The notes under the pieces: generated by a model
Database searches by the model: none
The model's input: only the letters and a program-made list of their open reading frames with translations
Told to the model about the DNA's origin: nothing
In this document: in pieces, positions 18,124 through 26,820 of the stretch
Position numbering within the stretch: the stretch's first letter is position 1
Layout of the letters: every line of letters starts with the position of its first letter
Assembly (NCBI RefSeq): GCF_900142985.1
Contig: NZ_LT670849.1
Coordinates: 1,798,001 to 1,862,000, forward strand
Reading direction: 5' to 3'
DNA length: 64,000 nucleotides
DNA from: Bradyrhizobium erythrophlei
GTDB taxonomy: Bacteria; Pseudomonadota; Alphaproteobacteria; Rhizobiales; Xanthobacteraceae
Position numbers and translations under genes: made by a program

Positions 18124-19484
18124 TAGTTGATGACGATCATCGTGATCATCCCGCCGATGGATGGGATCAGCGTCCGCCTGACGATTTCGAATGGGGGGCA
18201 TTCTCCGGCTTTGCTGACCGCAACGATCACGCCGGACACGGGAGAAATTGCGCGTCCCATTCCTGCTACGAGTTGCATCGGGAGAAGCAACGTGACCGCA
18301 CCGACCCCGAACTTCGTCGCGATGGCGGGTGCGAGGCTCGAGAATGAAAAAAACGCCGCGACTCCGGAACCCGTGATCACGGCGGTCATAGCGACAATCA
18401 ACGTCATGACCACGGACATGGCGTCAACGCCGAATCCCGCGTCGCGCACGGAGTCGATTAGGTAGTCTACCGTTCCTAGGGCCTCCAGCCCGCGTGCAAA
18501 GACATCGGCACAGACCAGCAACGACACGACGCTGGCGAAGCTTGATCCGATGCCGTTAAAAAAAATTTGGAAGCCTTTCAGGACGTCCCTGACGTCCTTC
18601 CGCACGCAGAGCTCGCAGGCGAGGCCCGCCGCCGAGCCGAGTACCATGGCGGTGACAACGTCGATGGTTACCTCACCCACGAGAAGCGGGCTGAACACCA
18701 GGATCAGAGTGATCGGAAAGAGCGGCAGCAAAGCATAGAAGCCGCGCGAATCCTCACGGATCTGCTCGCCCGTTGCGGTATCGGAGTCCACCACCCTGAT
18801 GGCGACGTTGTTTTTCCTGTCAAAATACCGCGAAGAAACAAGGACGAGGATTGCGACCACTGCCATGACCCACACGGCTACCGGTATCTGATGCTGAACA
18901 AAGTAAACTGCCGGCGGGATTCCCGCCGTCTTGGCGGCTAGATTTGCCGTCCCCACTGCCGGCCCGAGATCCATGAACGAACATAGTGCAATCATTGCTG
19001 CTGCTGCTGGCTTGCTTACACCGAGTGAAACCATCATCGGAAAGAAGCTCATCAGCAGAAGCATGGCGAGCCCGGCGGCGCTCGGAATGGCGACGTGAAG
19101 ACTTTGGCCGAGAATGTAGCCCAACGTCAGAACGAGATAGGGCGCCTTGATCATCCTGAGTGGTCTGATGCAAAGCCGAACCATGGCGGCCGTTGCACCG
19201 ATGTGGTCCATGTAATCGGCGAACGCGGCAGACGCCATAATGATCAACCCGATCCCGCTCATCTGCGTGACCAGCGAATCCTTCACGACGGCAAAAACGT
19301 CAAAACCCATCCATCCTGTCGATTTGGCCTTCTGATGCAGGATGAACTGGTCGGGAAACAGCGTCGCGGCCGACACCAGCAGGACCAATCCGGCCACCAA
19401 CAAAACGGGTTGCGGTTGGTAATTCCGTATGATCATCGCCGCAGCAACGACAACGACAGCAACACCTATAACGAGACCCAACAA
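18108..19484 (-). CDS. DcuC-family C4-dicarboxylate carrier
   Basis: I place the start at TTG 19484 (MLGLVIGVAVVVVAAAM), because GAGGAG lies 6 nt upstream and the longer frame overlaps the preceding gene; the product is about 458 residues with 11-12 transmembrane helices. Blocks such as GIGLIIMASAAFADYMDHIGA, LHVAIPSAAGLAMLLLMSFF and MTAVITGSGVAAFFSFSSLA follow the DcuC pattern (anaerobic C4-dicarboxylate uptake/exchange in enterobacteria); the true substrate here may be another carboxylate. The stop codon of the upstream hydrolase gene (TGA 19495) sits inside the ribosome-binding region, so the two are translationally coupled. It may import the acid released by the coupled hydrolase or by secreted esterases nearby. 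Confidence 0.82.
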   Translation of the reverse strand: MLGLVIGVAVVVVAAAMIIRNYQPQPVLLVAGLVLLVSAATLFPDQFILHQKAKSTGWMGFDVFAVVKDSLVTQMSGIGLIIMASAAFADYMDHIGATAAMVRLCIRPLRMIKAPYLVLTLGYILGQSLHVAIPSAAGLAMLLLMSFFPMMVSLGVSKPAAAAMIALCSFMDLGPAVGTANLAAKTAGIPPAVYFVQHQIPVAVWVMAVVAILVLVSSRYFDRKNNVAIRVVDSDTATGEQIREDSRGFYALLPLFPITLILVFSPLLVGEVTIDVVTAMVLGSAAGLACELCVRKDVRDVLKGFQIFFNGIGSSFASVVSLLVCADVFARGLEALGTVDYLIDSVRDAGFGVDAMSVVMTLIVAMTAVITGSGVAAFFSFSSLAPAIATKFGVGAVTLLLPMQLVAGMGRAISPVSGVIVAVSKAGECPPFEIVRRTLIPSIGGMITMIVINYLRNG

Positions 19485-19494
19485 GAGCGGCTCC

Positions 19495-20328
19495 TCATTC
19501 TTGCTGTTCTTCCGACAGGAAGCCCTCAATGAGCTCGCTGTAGGAATCAGGCATCTCGAAATAAGGAGCGTGGCCAACGCCCGGCATTTCGACATGTCTC
19601 GTCATGGGTGTCAGTCTGAGTAGGTCGGCTTTCAAGTCCGGCCGAACATCCGTGTCCATTTCGCCGGTCAGAACCAGGATCGGCATCCTGAGTGTGGGCA
19701 GCAGCGAACGATTGTCTGCACGCTGCAACATCCGTGTCGCGCGACGCAGGCCTTCCGGATTGACCTCGGAGGCGATCTCTGCGGCATGGTCGAACACACA
19801 GGTGGGGACGGACGCGGGCAGGAGATCGCGCGCGCGGTTTGCTCCATATGCAATCGGACCGATCCCGTAAAACTCGCGCATCCGGCTCTCGAACTTTGAG
19901 GGCATCGGTGCGGCTTGAGGATCGCCATAACCGGCATGCGAGCACGACAATACGAGGCGCGAAACCAGCTCTGGAAACCTTGCGGCGAAACATGCGGCAA
20001 CCGCTCCACCCATGGAATGTCCGACAAGAGAAATTCTTGGCCGGCCGATACTGGCGACGAGCCCACACAAAGCTTGGATATACGCATCAATCGAGGCTGA
20101 TACGAGCGCGGACTGTCCATAACCCGGAGCGTCCCAAGCGATTACGCGATAATTCCGGGATAGATGAGCAAACTGAAAGGCCCAGCTTTTCGAACTGCCG
20201 AGCAAACCGTGCAGAAAGACGACTGCTTCTCCGTCCCCGCGAGATCGAAACGCTAACTGACCATTAGGCAGTGCTGCGAATTGCAACGGCGGGCACACCG
20301 GCACTGATACTGGAGCGTCGCAAATCAT
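19495..20328 (-). CDS. Cytoplasmic alpha/beta hydrolase
   Basis: 277 residues, no signal peptide. Canonical alpha/beta-hydrolase fold: oxyanion HG in AVVFLHGLLGSSKSW (about 34-48), the DAPGYGQS turn, nucleophile elbow SLVGHSMGGAVAACF (GHSMG, about residue 100), acid in LVLTGEMDTDVRPD (about 220) and the late His in MPGVGHAPYFEMP. It is closest in feel to the MhpC/3-oxoadipate-enol-lactonase type of hydrolases, but substrate cannot be read from sequence. It leads a two-gene unit with the DcuC-type carrier, which suggests hydrolysis of an imported ester or ring-cleavage product yielding a dicarboxylate. Confidence 0.85.
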   Translation of the reverse strand: MICDAPVSVPVCPPLQFAALPNGQLAFRSRGDGEAVVFLHGLLGSSKSWAFQFAHLSRNYRVIAWDAPGYGQSALVSASIDAYIQALCGLVASIGRPRISLVGHSMGGAVAACFAARFPELVSRLVLSCSHAGYGDPQAAPMPSKFESRMREFYGIGPIAYGANRARDLLPASVPTCVFDHAAEIASEVNPEGLRRATRMLQRADNRSLLPTLRMPILVLTGEMDTDVRPDLKADLLRLTPMTRHVEMPGVGHAPYFEMPDSYSELIEGFLSEEQQE

Positions 20329-20814
20329 GAAGCCGATCTAACGACCGAGGCGAATCGGTATGAATTCATTTCGTGCATTCCGTCTCGCAAAGGCTCTTTC
20401 TATCGCTGCAGCCTGCAAAATGCAGACATGCGGACATCAATGACGTCTCGCTCGCGTTGATCGACAAAAGTACATTTTGCTGCCGATAGGTCAAATACCC
20501 CGGGGACGCATGATGCGATACGATCCAAGTATGAGATGCAGGCTAACCTCGCTGTGCACGCTCAGGCTGCAAGAGGCATTGATGGCCAGGGTCTGAACGC
20601 CGCGCCTATCCCTGGGGCTTGCATTTTGTTGGATTTTGTTCGGCTAGTCCGACCTTCAGGGCGGCGGTCGCTCCGCGGCCTGTTTCCCGATTCAACTTGA
20701 TCTTTCGAATTTTTGGAAAACTGTGTCATCGTCGGGATCGATATCGATGTGGTTAAAAGCGATCGAGCCGGTGATGCCGGTCACAATCAAGACCACTGGG
20801 ACCCGGGGGAAGCG
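20329..20814. other. Gene-free region between divergent units
   Basis: No credible gene. It should hold promoters for the minus-strand hydrolase-carrier unit and for the Sel1 gene. ATCAA...TTGAT half-sites around 20436-20460 are a weak operator candidate. I see no known element. Confidence 0.4.
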
Positions 20815-21434
20815 ATGCGATTGATCAAACTTGTCCAAGTCACGTTGGTTTTAGGGATACTTGGATTTTCGTTCGCGCCGCTTATCGTCGTTGAAGCGGT
20901 TGCAGGTCCGTACGAAGACGCCGAGGCGGCATATGACGCTCAGAACTACGCTAAGACGTTGAAGGATTTGAATCCCCTTGTAATGCCGTCAATGATAAAG
21001 TGCAGTATCTGCTGGGCAGGATGTACGCGCTCGGTCGCGGCGTTACTCAGAACTACCAGGAAGCGCTGAAATTGTACCGACTGGCAGGGGCACAAGGCAA
21101 CCGTGACGCGCTGAGCAGTATCGGCAACTTGTACGCTATGGGTAAGGGCGTCACCCGGGACGACAACGAAGCACTGAAGTGGTTCCGGCTGTCTGCGGCA
21201 CAGGGAAATGCCCATGGGGAACACGGGCTTGGCAACAAGTACGCAAGTGGGACAGGCGTCGGCAAGGATATTGTGCGTGCTTACATGTGGTACAGTCTGG
21301 CGGTGGCACAGGGCAACAGCACTTCCGTTACGAGCCGGGATTACAGCGCTGCCGAAATGACAGTTGCGCAAATCGCCCAGGCGAAGGCGATGGCGGCGAA
21401 ATGCAAGGCGTCCAACTACAAGGACTGCGGTTGA
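20815..21434 (+). pseudogene. Sel1-repeat exported protein, frameshifted
   Basis: ATG 20815 (MRLIKLVQVTLVLGILGFSF) with GGGGGA upstream opens a signal peptide and the start of a repeat protein (YEDAEAAYDAQNYAKTLKDL). Near 20978-20985 the frame breaks: the continuation NAVNDKVQYLLGRMYALGRG is in the +2-shifted frame and runs to TGA 21432-21434. It contains three Sel1 repeats (LGRMYALGRGVTQNYQEALK, IGNLYAMGKGVTRDDNEALK, LGNKYASGTGVGKDIVRAYM). A single-base change at the CCCCTT run would restore one protein of about 206 residues. Sel1 proteins are periplasmic scaffolds. Either a true pseudogene or a sequencing error. Confidence 0.75.
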
Positions 21435-21636
21435 TGTGCGCTATGCGACTCCTCAACGGCGGGGTTTGGCTCGTGTCTTGAGCGTGGGAGCAGCAGGACT
21501 TTCGAAGATGGCCGAGGGTCCCCTTCCTACGCTCTTGTTCTCCTCTACCGTCAAGCGGCTTCCAGAAGGTTCGCAGCTACTCTCATCCCTGATTTACGTT
21601 ACGCTTGCTGGTCGACCCGTTGACGGATGGGACATC

Positions 21637-22266
21637 ATGGGACACCCAACCGCAAGGCAAATTAAACCGCCCTCCAAGACAGCGCTTTTCAACGCGGCGA
21701 GTCGCTGGGATACCGCGGCGGTCAAGATGATATTAGCTGCGGCTCCCGAGCTCGCAGAGACCATAGATCCCGGAGGTCGCAGAGCTCTCCATGTCGCCTG
21801 CGCCGTGAGGCCTGGCACCAGCATGCTTGGTGAACCCAACGGCATCAAGACCGTCACCGCACTCCTAAATGCGGGCGCGGGCTTGGAGGTTGAGGTGCCC
21901 ATGGACGAGGACGAAGGCGACTTCCGAGCGACCCCGCTTTGGTATGCCGTCGCGCGCGGCGAGAACCTGCCTTTGGTGCGGTTTCTCCTGAAGCGCGGTG
22001 CGGATGCGAGCTATTCGCTGTGGGCAGCGGTATGGCGCGATGACGATGTGCTGTGTCGCGAACTCCTGAAGGTCAAGCCACGCCTAAATCTCAGGGCTCA
22101 TGGCGAGACCCCGATCTTCTATGCTGCTCGGCTCAAACGGCTGAAGACTTTGGATCCGCTGATCAAGGCGGGCGCAGATCCGTCGATCATTGACAGTCAT
22201 GGCCGGAGTGCCGTCGACATCGCGCGCGGGCACGCCATCTGCCGAAAGATTTCCTCGACCGTCTGA
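21637..22266 (+). CDS. Ankyrin-repeat protein, C-terminus frameshifted
   Basis: ATG 21637 (MGHPTARQIKPPSKTALFNA) is the probable start; the frame upstream is not protein-like. The 209-residue product carries four to five ankyrin repeats (GGRRALHVACAVRPG, ATPLWYAVARGENLPLVRFL, HGETPIFYAARLKRLKTLDP, IDSHGRSAVDIARG). Near 22232 the frame shifts: the expected end HLPKDFLDRL is found in another frame, ending TAG 22287-22289, whereas the annotated frame ends in an unrelated CRKISSTV. Most of the protein is therefore intact and may still work in protein-protein contacts. It directly follows a frameshifted Sel1 gene, so two neighbouring repeat-protein genes both have lesions. Confidence 0.7.
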   Translation: MGHPTARQIKPPSKTALFNAASRWDTAAVKMILAAAPELAETIDPGGRRALHVACAVRPGTSMLGEPNGIKTVTALLNAGAGLEVEVPMDEDEGDFRATPLWYAVARGENLPLVRFLLKRGADASYSLWAAVWRDDDVLCRELLKVKPRLNLRAHGETPIFYAARLKRLKTLDPLIKAGADPSIIDSHGRSAVDIARGHAICRKISSTV

Positions 22267-22289
22267 CGCATTTGAAGCCGCGCGCTTAG

Positions 22290-22745
22290 TTTCGCAAAGG
22301 CGGATTCACTTCCTTACGTGCCGTTCTCCGGCGCTCGGCCAACCCTCGTAGAGTTCGCGGCTACTCAGGCGAGCATTCATCGGTATCGGCGGGCGCAGAG
22401 CGCCCCATCATAGCGCCACGGCGAATGAGTAGTGCCCATCTTCATCGGCCGCGGCGCGCCATTTACCCCAGGACACGCTGTCGCAGCCTGCCCCCCGCTT
22501 CTCCGATCGAGCCCGCCAAGACGCTCGGCTGCCGGCCTTTGATTTCGGCTGCGGATAATTTCTTCCACCGCCCACGCCGGCCAAAGTGGGATCACAGCCG
22601 CACGATCGCAATACTACGATGCATAGCTGGATAGCGCGTAGGGCGGTCGCTTGATGGTTTCGGCACGGAAAATGCTTTGCAAGCGGTCGATTCATGTCTC
22701 AACGACCCTGCTACGTAAGTATCTGCACCAGAGGGAGGACCTTCC
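22290..22745. other. Gene-poor stretch carrying a repeat copy
   Basis: It holds the first copy of the 59-bp repeat (22406-22464) and the upstream region of the purine nucleoside permease. A minus-strand frame ending in KWRAAADEDGHYSFAVAL (stop at 22408) could be the tail of a decayed small gene. No complete gene is visible. Confidence 0.45.
22406..22464. repeat. 59-bp direct repeat, copy 1
   Basis: The segment catcatagcgccacggcgaa ... gcgcgccattt recurs at 23974-24032 in the same orientation with about 90% identity. On the minus strand both copies encode the same C-terminal peptide, KWRA(A/T)AD(E/K)DGHY(S/F)FAVAL, followed by a stop, so the repeat is probably the 3' end of a duplicated small gene. 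Confidence 0.75.
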
Positions 22746-23885
22746 ATGCATGGCCAAAGAATCATCGAAATTGCCCTGTCCACGACCAGATGCTTGCTAG
22801 CCGGCGCAAGCGTCCTCGTTGCCACACTCTGCACTGGTCCCGCATTCGCCGACGATGACGGGCGCCCCGTGAAAGTCATGATTATCAATATGTTCGGCGG
22901 CACCCCCTTCCCATTCTCCGAGGCATCGGCGTTCACGGCCAATCTCGGGTTGACTGAATCGATACCCGTTCGAGGCCTTTCGCCCGACTACCCCAACATT
23001 CTGTGCAACTCCGACGATGTGTGCCAGATGGTCGCCGGCGAGGGTCATGCGAACGTGGCAGCATCGACCATGGCATTGATTCTCAGTAACAAGTTCGACC
23101 TGCGCCGCACATACTTCCTGATCGCCGGCATTGCGGGAATCGATCCTCACCAGGGGACAACGGGCTCGGCCGCTTGGGCGCGCTATCTCATCGACTACGG
23201 CATTTCATGGGAGATCGACGCGCGCGAGATTCCGGGAACCGTGGCCGATCCGACCACCCCGGCATGGCCCTATGGATACCTCGCGATCTTTCCGACCGAC
23301 ACGACCACGCAGCCCTGGAACTCGTTGCCCACCATCCCGACCCCATATCACAGCGAGATGTATCAGTTGAACGAAGCGTTGCTGCAGAAAATCCTCGCTT
23401 TGACCGGCAAGGTGGATCTCACGGTCAACGACAATGCGACGGCGTCAGCCTATCGAGGCCACTATGCCGAGGCGAAGGCCAAGGCCCCGCCAAGCGTCAT
23501 TCAGTGCGACACGATGGCGGGCGATACCTGGTTTCACGGCATCCAGCTGGGTGAACGGGCCGCGGCATGGACCGCGCTGTGGACCGGCGGCAAGGGCACC
23601 TATTGCACCACGCAACAGGAGGACAACGCCACGTACATGGCGCTGACCCGCGGGGCCATCTCGGGACTGGTGGATCTCAACCGCGTTGCGGTGCTGCGGA
23701 CCGCCTCGAACTTTGACCGTCCCTATCCCGGCGAGTCGGCCTGGCACTCGCTGTGCGGTTGCGGTCCCGAGGGTGGCTCGGGCGGTTTCGTGCCCGCCAT
23801 CAGCAATCTGTGGATCGCGTCCGCGCCATTCATCAAGGATGTCGTCGCCCACTGGGACAAGTGGAAGCACGCTGTCCCGAAGTAG
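22746..23885 (+). CDS. Purine nucleoside permease (NUP family), exported
   Basis: 379 residues from ATG 22746 (MHGQRIIEIALSTTRCLLAG). Signal peptide about 1-36 (ending GPAFA). The rest matches the purine nucleoside permease family (PF06516): VKVMIINMFGGTPFPFSEAS, ASTMALILSNKFDLRRTYFL with IAGIAGIDP (phosphorylase-like nucleoside-binding loop), IVQCDTMAGDTWFHG-type block and TYMALTRGAISGLVDLNRVAVLRTASNFDRP. The fold is related to nucleoside phosphorylases. In fungi the family mediates uptake of purine nucleosides; in bacteria an export signal suggests a periplasmic binding or hydrolytic role. The gene is flanked by two copies of a 59-bp direct repeat. Confidence 0.88.
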   Translation: MHGQRIIEIALSTTRCLLAGASVLVATLCTGPAFADDDGRPVKVMIINMFGGTPFPFSEASAFTANLGLTESIPVRGLSPDYPNILCNSDDVCQMVAGEGHANVAASTMALILSNKFDLRRTYFLIAGIAGIDPHQGTTGSAAWARYLIDYGISWEIDAREIPGTVADPTTPAWPYGYLAIFPTDTTTQPWNSLPTIPTPYHSEMYQLNEALLQKILALTGKVDLTVNDNATASAYRGHYAEAKAKAPPSVIQCDTMAGDTWFHGIQLGERAAAWTALWTGGKGTYCTTQQEDNATYMALTRGAISGLVDLNRVAVLRTASNFDRPYPGESAWHSLCGCGPEGGSGGFVPAISNLWIASAPFIKDVVAHWDKWKHAVPK

Positions 23886-23906
23886 CGCTTGCAGATTGGT
23901 ATTGCA

Positions 23907-23935
23907 GCGATCGATCTCGCCGAAGGGTCGATCGC
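23907..23935 (+). terminator. Terminator-like hairpin after the purine nucleoside permease
   Basis: GCGATCGA and TCGATCGC form a perfect 8-bp stem with a 13-nt loop, 22 bp past the stop codon. There is no T-run. Confidence 0.45.
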
Positions 23936-23973
23936 CAACGGGTGCGACCACGACAGCGTACGTAGACTCCAAA

Positions 23974-24032
23974 CATCATAGCGCCACGGCGAAGAAATAA
24001 TGCCCATCTTTATCGGCCGTGGCGCGCCATTT
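23974..24032. repeat. 59-bp direct repeat, copy 2
   Basis: Second copy of the repeat at 22406-22464, about 1.57 kb away in the same orientation. The minus-strand reading KWRATADKDGHYFFAVAL* is preserved although third-codon bases differ, which suggests selection on a protein end before decay. Confidence 0.75.
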
Positions 24033-24332
24033 CGACGCCGTTTCTCGATCGCGTCGCATCGACGCGCACGACCCAAAACAGGCGTTCCCATGTCAGGCAG
24101 CCAATTTCTGGCCCCATTTAAAGCGGGACTGCGCCGACGCGTCGCGGCCGCGGTTAGGAGCTTGGCCCAATTCCTCGAACTATCGAAATCCTTTAGCGAC
24201 GTTGCTTTCGCAACTCGCGAACGCGAGCTCCTCCGAGATCAAAAATTGGCAGAACGGCCACTCGGCCGGAAAGCTTCACCGGTGAGTGGATTTTTATCGG
24301 CGTGCATGGATCATTTTCCGACGACCGTCGCA

Positions 24333-24367
24333 GAAGAGCGCGCGTGACCAAGTCGCGCGCGCTCTTC
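24333..24367. terminator. Strong hairpin between convergent permease and esterase genes
   Basis: GAAGAGCGCGCG pairs with CGCGCGCTCTTC around a loop of about 11 nt. It lies 38 bp after the stop of the minus-strand esterase gene (24405) and could stop transcription from both sides. Confidence 0.65.
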
Positions 24368-24404
24368 GATCAAAACGACCCGAACGGGTAACCACCCAAT
24401 GAGG

Positions 24405-26108
24405 TCAATGATCGTGATCGTCGTGACGGTCCTCGATCAGGTCGGCGTCCGGAAGCGTTTTTTCCTCCGCCATTAGTTCGTCGTGCGACTCGTGTTGGCA
24501 CACGAAGCTGGAGGCAACGTTCGTGCTGCCCGCGCCCTTGTGGACGAGTTTGTCCGGGTATTTGCAGATAGGACGGCTGACCGTCGCCAATGTCGGATTC
24601 GCGTTGTTGTAGGCGATGATCGAGTCAGGCGCTGCGTCGTGCTCAACCCAATTGACGAGAGCCTGGAACAAGCCACCTGAGCTCGAGGAGTCGATCAACG
24701 GGGCATTCGGCTGGTCGAAATTGCCGCCGCAGTGGCTGTTGCCGGGATACGGGAAGAAGCGATAGAATTTTTGAACTTGCGAAAGTCCGCCGGCGTGTTT
24801 GGTGGCACGATTGTAGTAGTTGTACGAACCTCGTGGCATGATCAGCAGATCAGCCAATCCATGATAGATGATCATCTTGCCCCCGTGTTCACGGAATTCA
24901 GACAGATTCGGATCGTCTGTTCCGATGACGTCATGGAACTTGAGTTCTGACTGTTTGAACTCCTGGGCGAAGTTCGCCTCCGTGATGGTGTGCCAATCGA
25001 AACCGGGATTTTGATTGACCCAATACTGTAACCATTGAGTGGAGATCGAAAATGGCGATGGGCCGTCCAGCCCAAGGAAGGTCGTGCCGCGTTCAAGCCC
25101 GAACCATAGCCGTTCGCCGGCTTTCGGGCCCGGAGGACCGTCCCAGATTTTGTTGACCGCGCTCGCTTCGGCGGATGTCAGGCAAGTGGCGGGATTCCCG
25201 GTGCAGGTAAGCGCACTCGCCTTGAAATGGCAGGCGCGAGGGTCCTGAATGACGCCATCGGTGATCCCGTCAAGCGCGTCGCAGGCAGCGATGGACGCCT
25301 GGGTCGTAGCCTGGAGCTTCGCAACGGAAATCGGCGCCCCGACTTCCTGATTCATGACGATCTCACCCCATTGCTCTGCAGGAATGAAGCGGTCCCAATT
25401 GAAAGCGGGAGCACCAGCAAGGATCCCGTCAAAGTCGTTGGGATATTTCTGTGCCTGTTGGTGACCTTGACGACCGCCCGTCGAGCAGCCGTTCCAATAG
25501 GTGAATTTCGGCCCCTCGCCGTAATACATCGCGGTTAGTTTTTTTGTCCAAACGGCTTGTTGGTGAATCCCGTTGAACGCGAAATCCCTGATCAGGCCCA
25601 AATTCAAGGTATTGTCCGGGTTCAAGGCAAACGTGCCGCCGGCCGAGGCTGGGTGCCCCGTATCCGTCGACGAGCCGACATACCTCGCGTCCGTCGCCGG
25701 CGTAACCGGCCCCACCGATCCGGCGTATCCGCCGCCACCGAGATCCTGGATGCGTTGATTCCAGGCGCCGACGGAGCCTCCAGTCCCGCCGTCGGCGGGG
25801 CTCAGCGGCAGACCGATTCCAATATTGATCATCTGCTTCTGACCCGGCAGATATCCGTCTTTCTGACCAGCCAACTCGGAAACCGTGATGTTGACGAGGC
25901 AGTAGGACAGGTGCCCACCAGCCGCTGGCTGGACAGCCGAGGTCGCAGCGCTCACGCCTTCGCCCGTCAGGAGTTGTGCGGCGAGGCCACTGCAGCTCGG
26001 AAGCGGCGCAGCCGCGGCACCTGATATGAAGGCACTCGAACACATCAAGGCGGCCATTAAACCAAACAGTGACTTGTGCTTCTCCAATTGCAAGCGATTC
26101 GGTCTCAT
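24405..26108 (-). CDS. Tannase / feruloyl esterase family, secreted
   Basis: 567 residues from ATG 26108 (MRPNRLQLEKHKSLFGLMAA), chosen over an upstream ATG because GGGAGGAAACAG precedes it. Signal peptide about 1-34 (ending ISGAAAA). The tannase/feruloyl-esterase family (PF07519) is shown by YWNGCSTGGRQGHQQAQKYP with the nucleophile Ser near residue 207, DFDGILAGAPAFNWDR, the calcium-binding-like DALDGITDGVIQDPRACHF, HGLADLLIMP with the acid Asp, and NSHCGGNFDQ with the catalytic His. Cysteine pairs needed for the family disulfides are present. It should hydrolyse phenolic esters such as tannins, feruloyl or terephthalate-type esters outside the cytoplasm. It ends in a His/Asp tail (DRHDDHDH). 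Divergent from a BoxR-like regulator. Confidence 0.92.
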   Translation of the reverse strand: MRPNRLQLEKHKSLFGLMAALMCSSAFISGAAAAPLPSCSGLAAQLLTGEGVSAATSAVQPAAGGHLSYCLVNITVSELAGQKDGYLPGQKQMINIGIGLPLSPADGGTGGSVGAWNQRIQDLGGGGYAGSVGPVTPATDARYVGSSTDTGHPASAGGTFALNPDNTLNLGLIRDFAFNGIHQQAVWTKKLTAMYYGEGPKFTYWNGCSTGGRQGHQQAQKYPNDFDGILAGAPAFNWDRFIPAEQWGEIVMNQEVGAPISVAKLQATTQASIAACDALDGITDGVIQDPRACHFKASALTCTGNPATCLTSAEASAVNKIWDGPPGPKAGERLWFGLERGTTFLGLDGPSPFSISTQWLQYWVNQNPGFDWHTITEANFAQEFKQSELKFHDVIGTDDPNLSEFREHGGKMIIYHGLADLLIMPRGSYNYYNRATKHAGGLSQVQKFYRFFPYPGNSHCGGNFDQPNAPLIDSSSSGGLFQALVNWVEHDAAPDSIIAYNNANPTLATVSRPICKYPDKLVHKGAGSTNVASSFVCQHESHDELMAEEKTLPDADLIEDRHDDHDH

Positions 26109-26820
26109 CTGTTTCCTCCCGTTTTTTGATGAAGTCATCGCGCGACGACGCTCTCGCGGCATGCACGATTTTTCCGAAAATGCGCTGATCTTTTGGTGGG
26201 CAAATAAGCCCGTCAGAGAACGAAATCTCTACGGCTGTCGTCTCAAAGAACCCCTCCCCGTTCTTTTTCCGCCTGAAAGGCGAAGTGCATGATAATGCAC
26301 ATTTGATCGTTGGCAAGCAATAAAATGCACAATGCTCTGGTCGCGCCGCAGCTCTCAACTGTCCCCAAGCAGAATTCAGACAGTCTTTGATGGACTTGCC
26401 GTAAGGGCGTTGAAAGAATTTCTTTGGGAGTGCCTACCTCAGTGCGTCGGACCATCCGAGGCTTCGCCGCACTCTCTGTTTTAAGGTCGCCAACAGGAGG
26501 TCAGTCGGGCCCGCACGGTTACCGTCACGAAGGACGCCAGTGCTGGATCTTCCCCGCGAAAGGACGCCTGCTCATTTCCGGCCTAACCTGGGATTGCCGG
26601 CCGGACGATAAAAATGACTATGCTGACAACGGGGTTTATGGCTTGAGTCTGCCGAGTCAGGTAGGGTTACCAGCAGTCGTCCGGGGCGACTGTCGTGCTT
26701 GGGGCAAGGCTTTCCCACTACGTGAGTATGCCAAAGGTCGTTTATTCGGTCAGGCTTTCTGGGAAGCGGAGACAACCGACCTGGTTTTTCGGGGCATCGC
26801 GTCGAACGAGCTTCCGTCGC
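26109..26820. other. Long divergent intergenic region, esterase / BoxR-like regulator
   Basis: 712 bp. It contains the TGCA-type repeats at 26285-26330. A plus-strand frame (26424-26906) overlaps the regulator start but is not protein-like in composition (many Arg/Gly/Pro, no recognisable motif) and I do not call it. The promoters of the esterase and the regulator must lie here. Confidence 0.5.
26285..26330. promoter_or_regulatory. Operator candidate: ATGCAC repeats (BoxR/BzdR type)
   Basis: GTGCATGATAATGCAC (26285-26300) is an inverted repeat of GTGCAT with a 4-nt spacer, and a further ATGCAC lies at 26325-26330, about 30 bp on. BzdR/BoxR-type regulators are known to bind TGCA-containing repeats. 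The position, about 180 bp upstream of the esterase start and between it and a BoxR-like gene, fits an operator. Confidence 0.5.

Larger units (their letters stand above)
23936..24404. other. Gene-poor stretch between convergent genes
   Basis: It contains repeat copy 2 (23974-24032) and, near the end, a strong bidirectional hairpin (24333-24367). The plus-strand frames here are not protein-like. No gene called. Confidence 0.5.
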
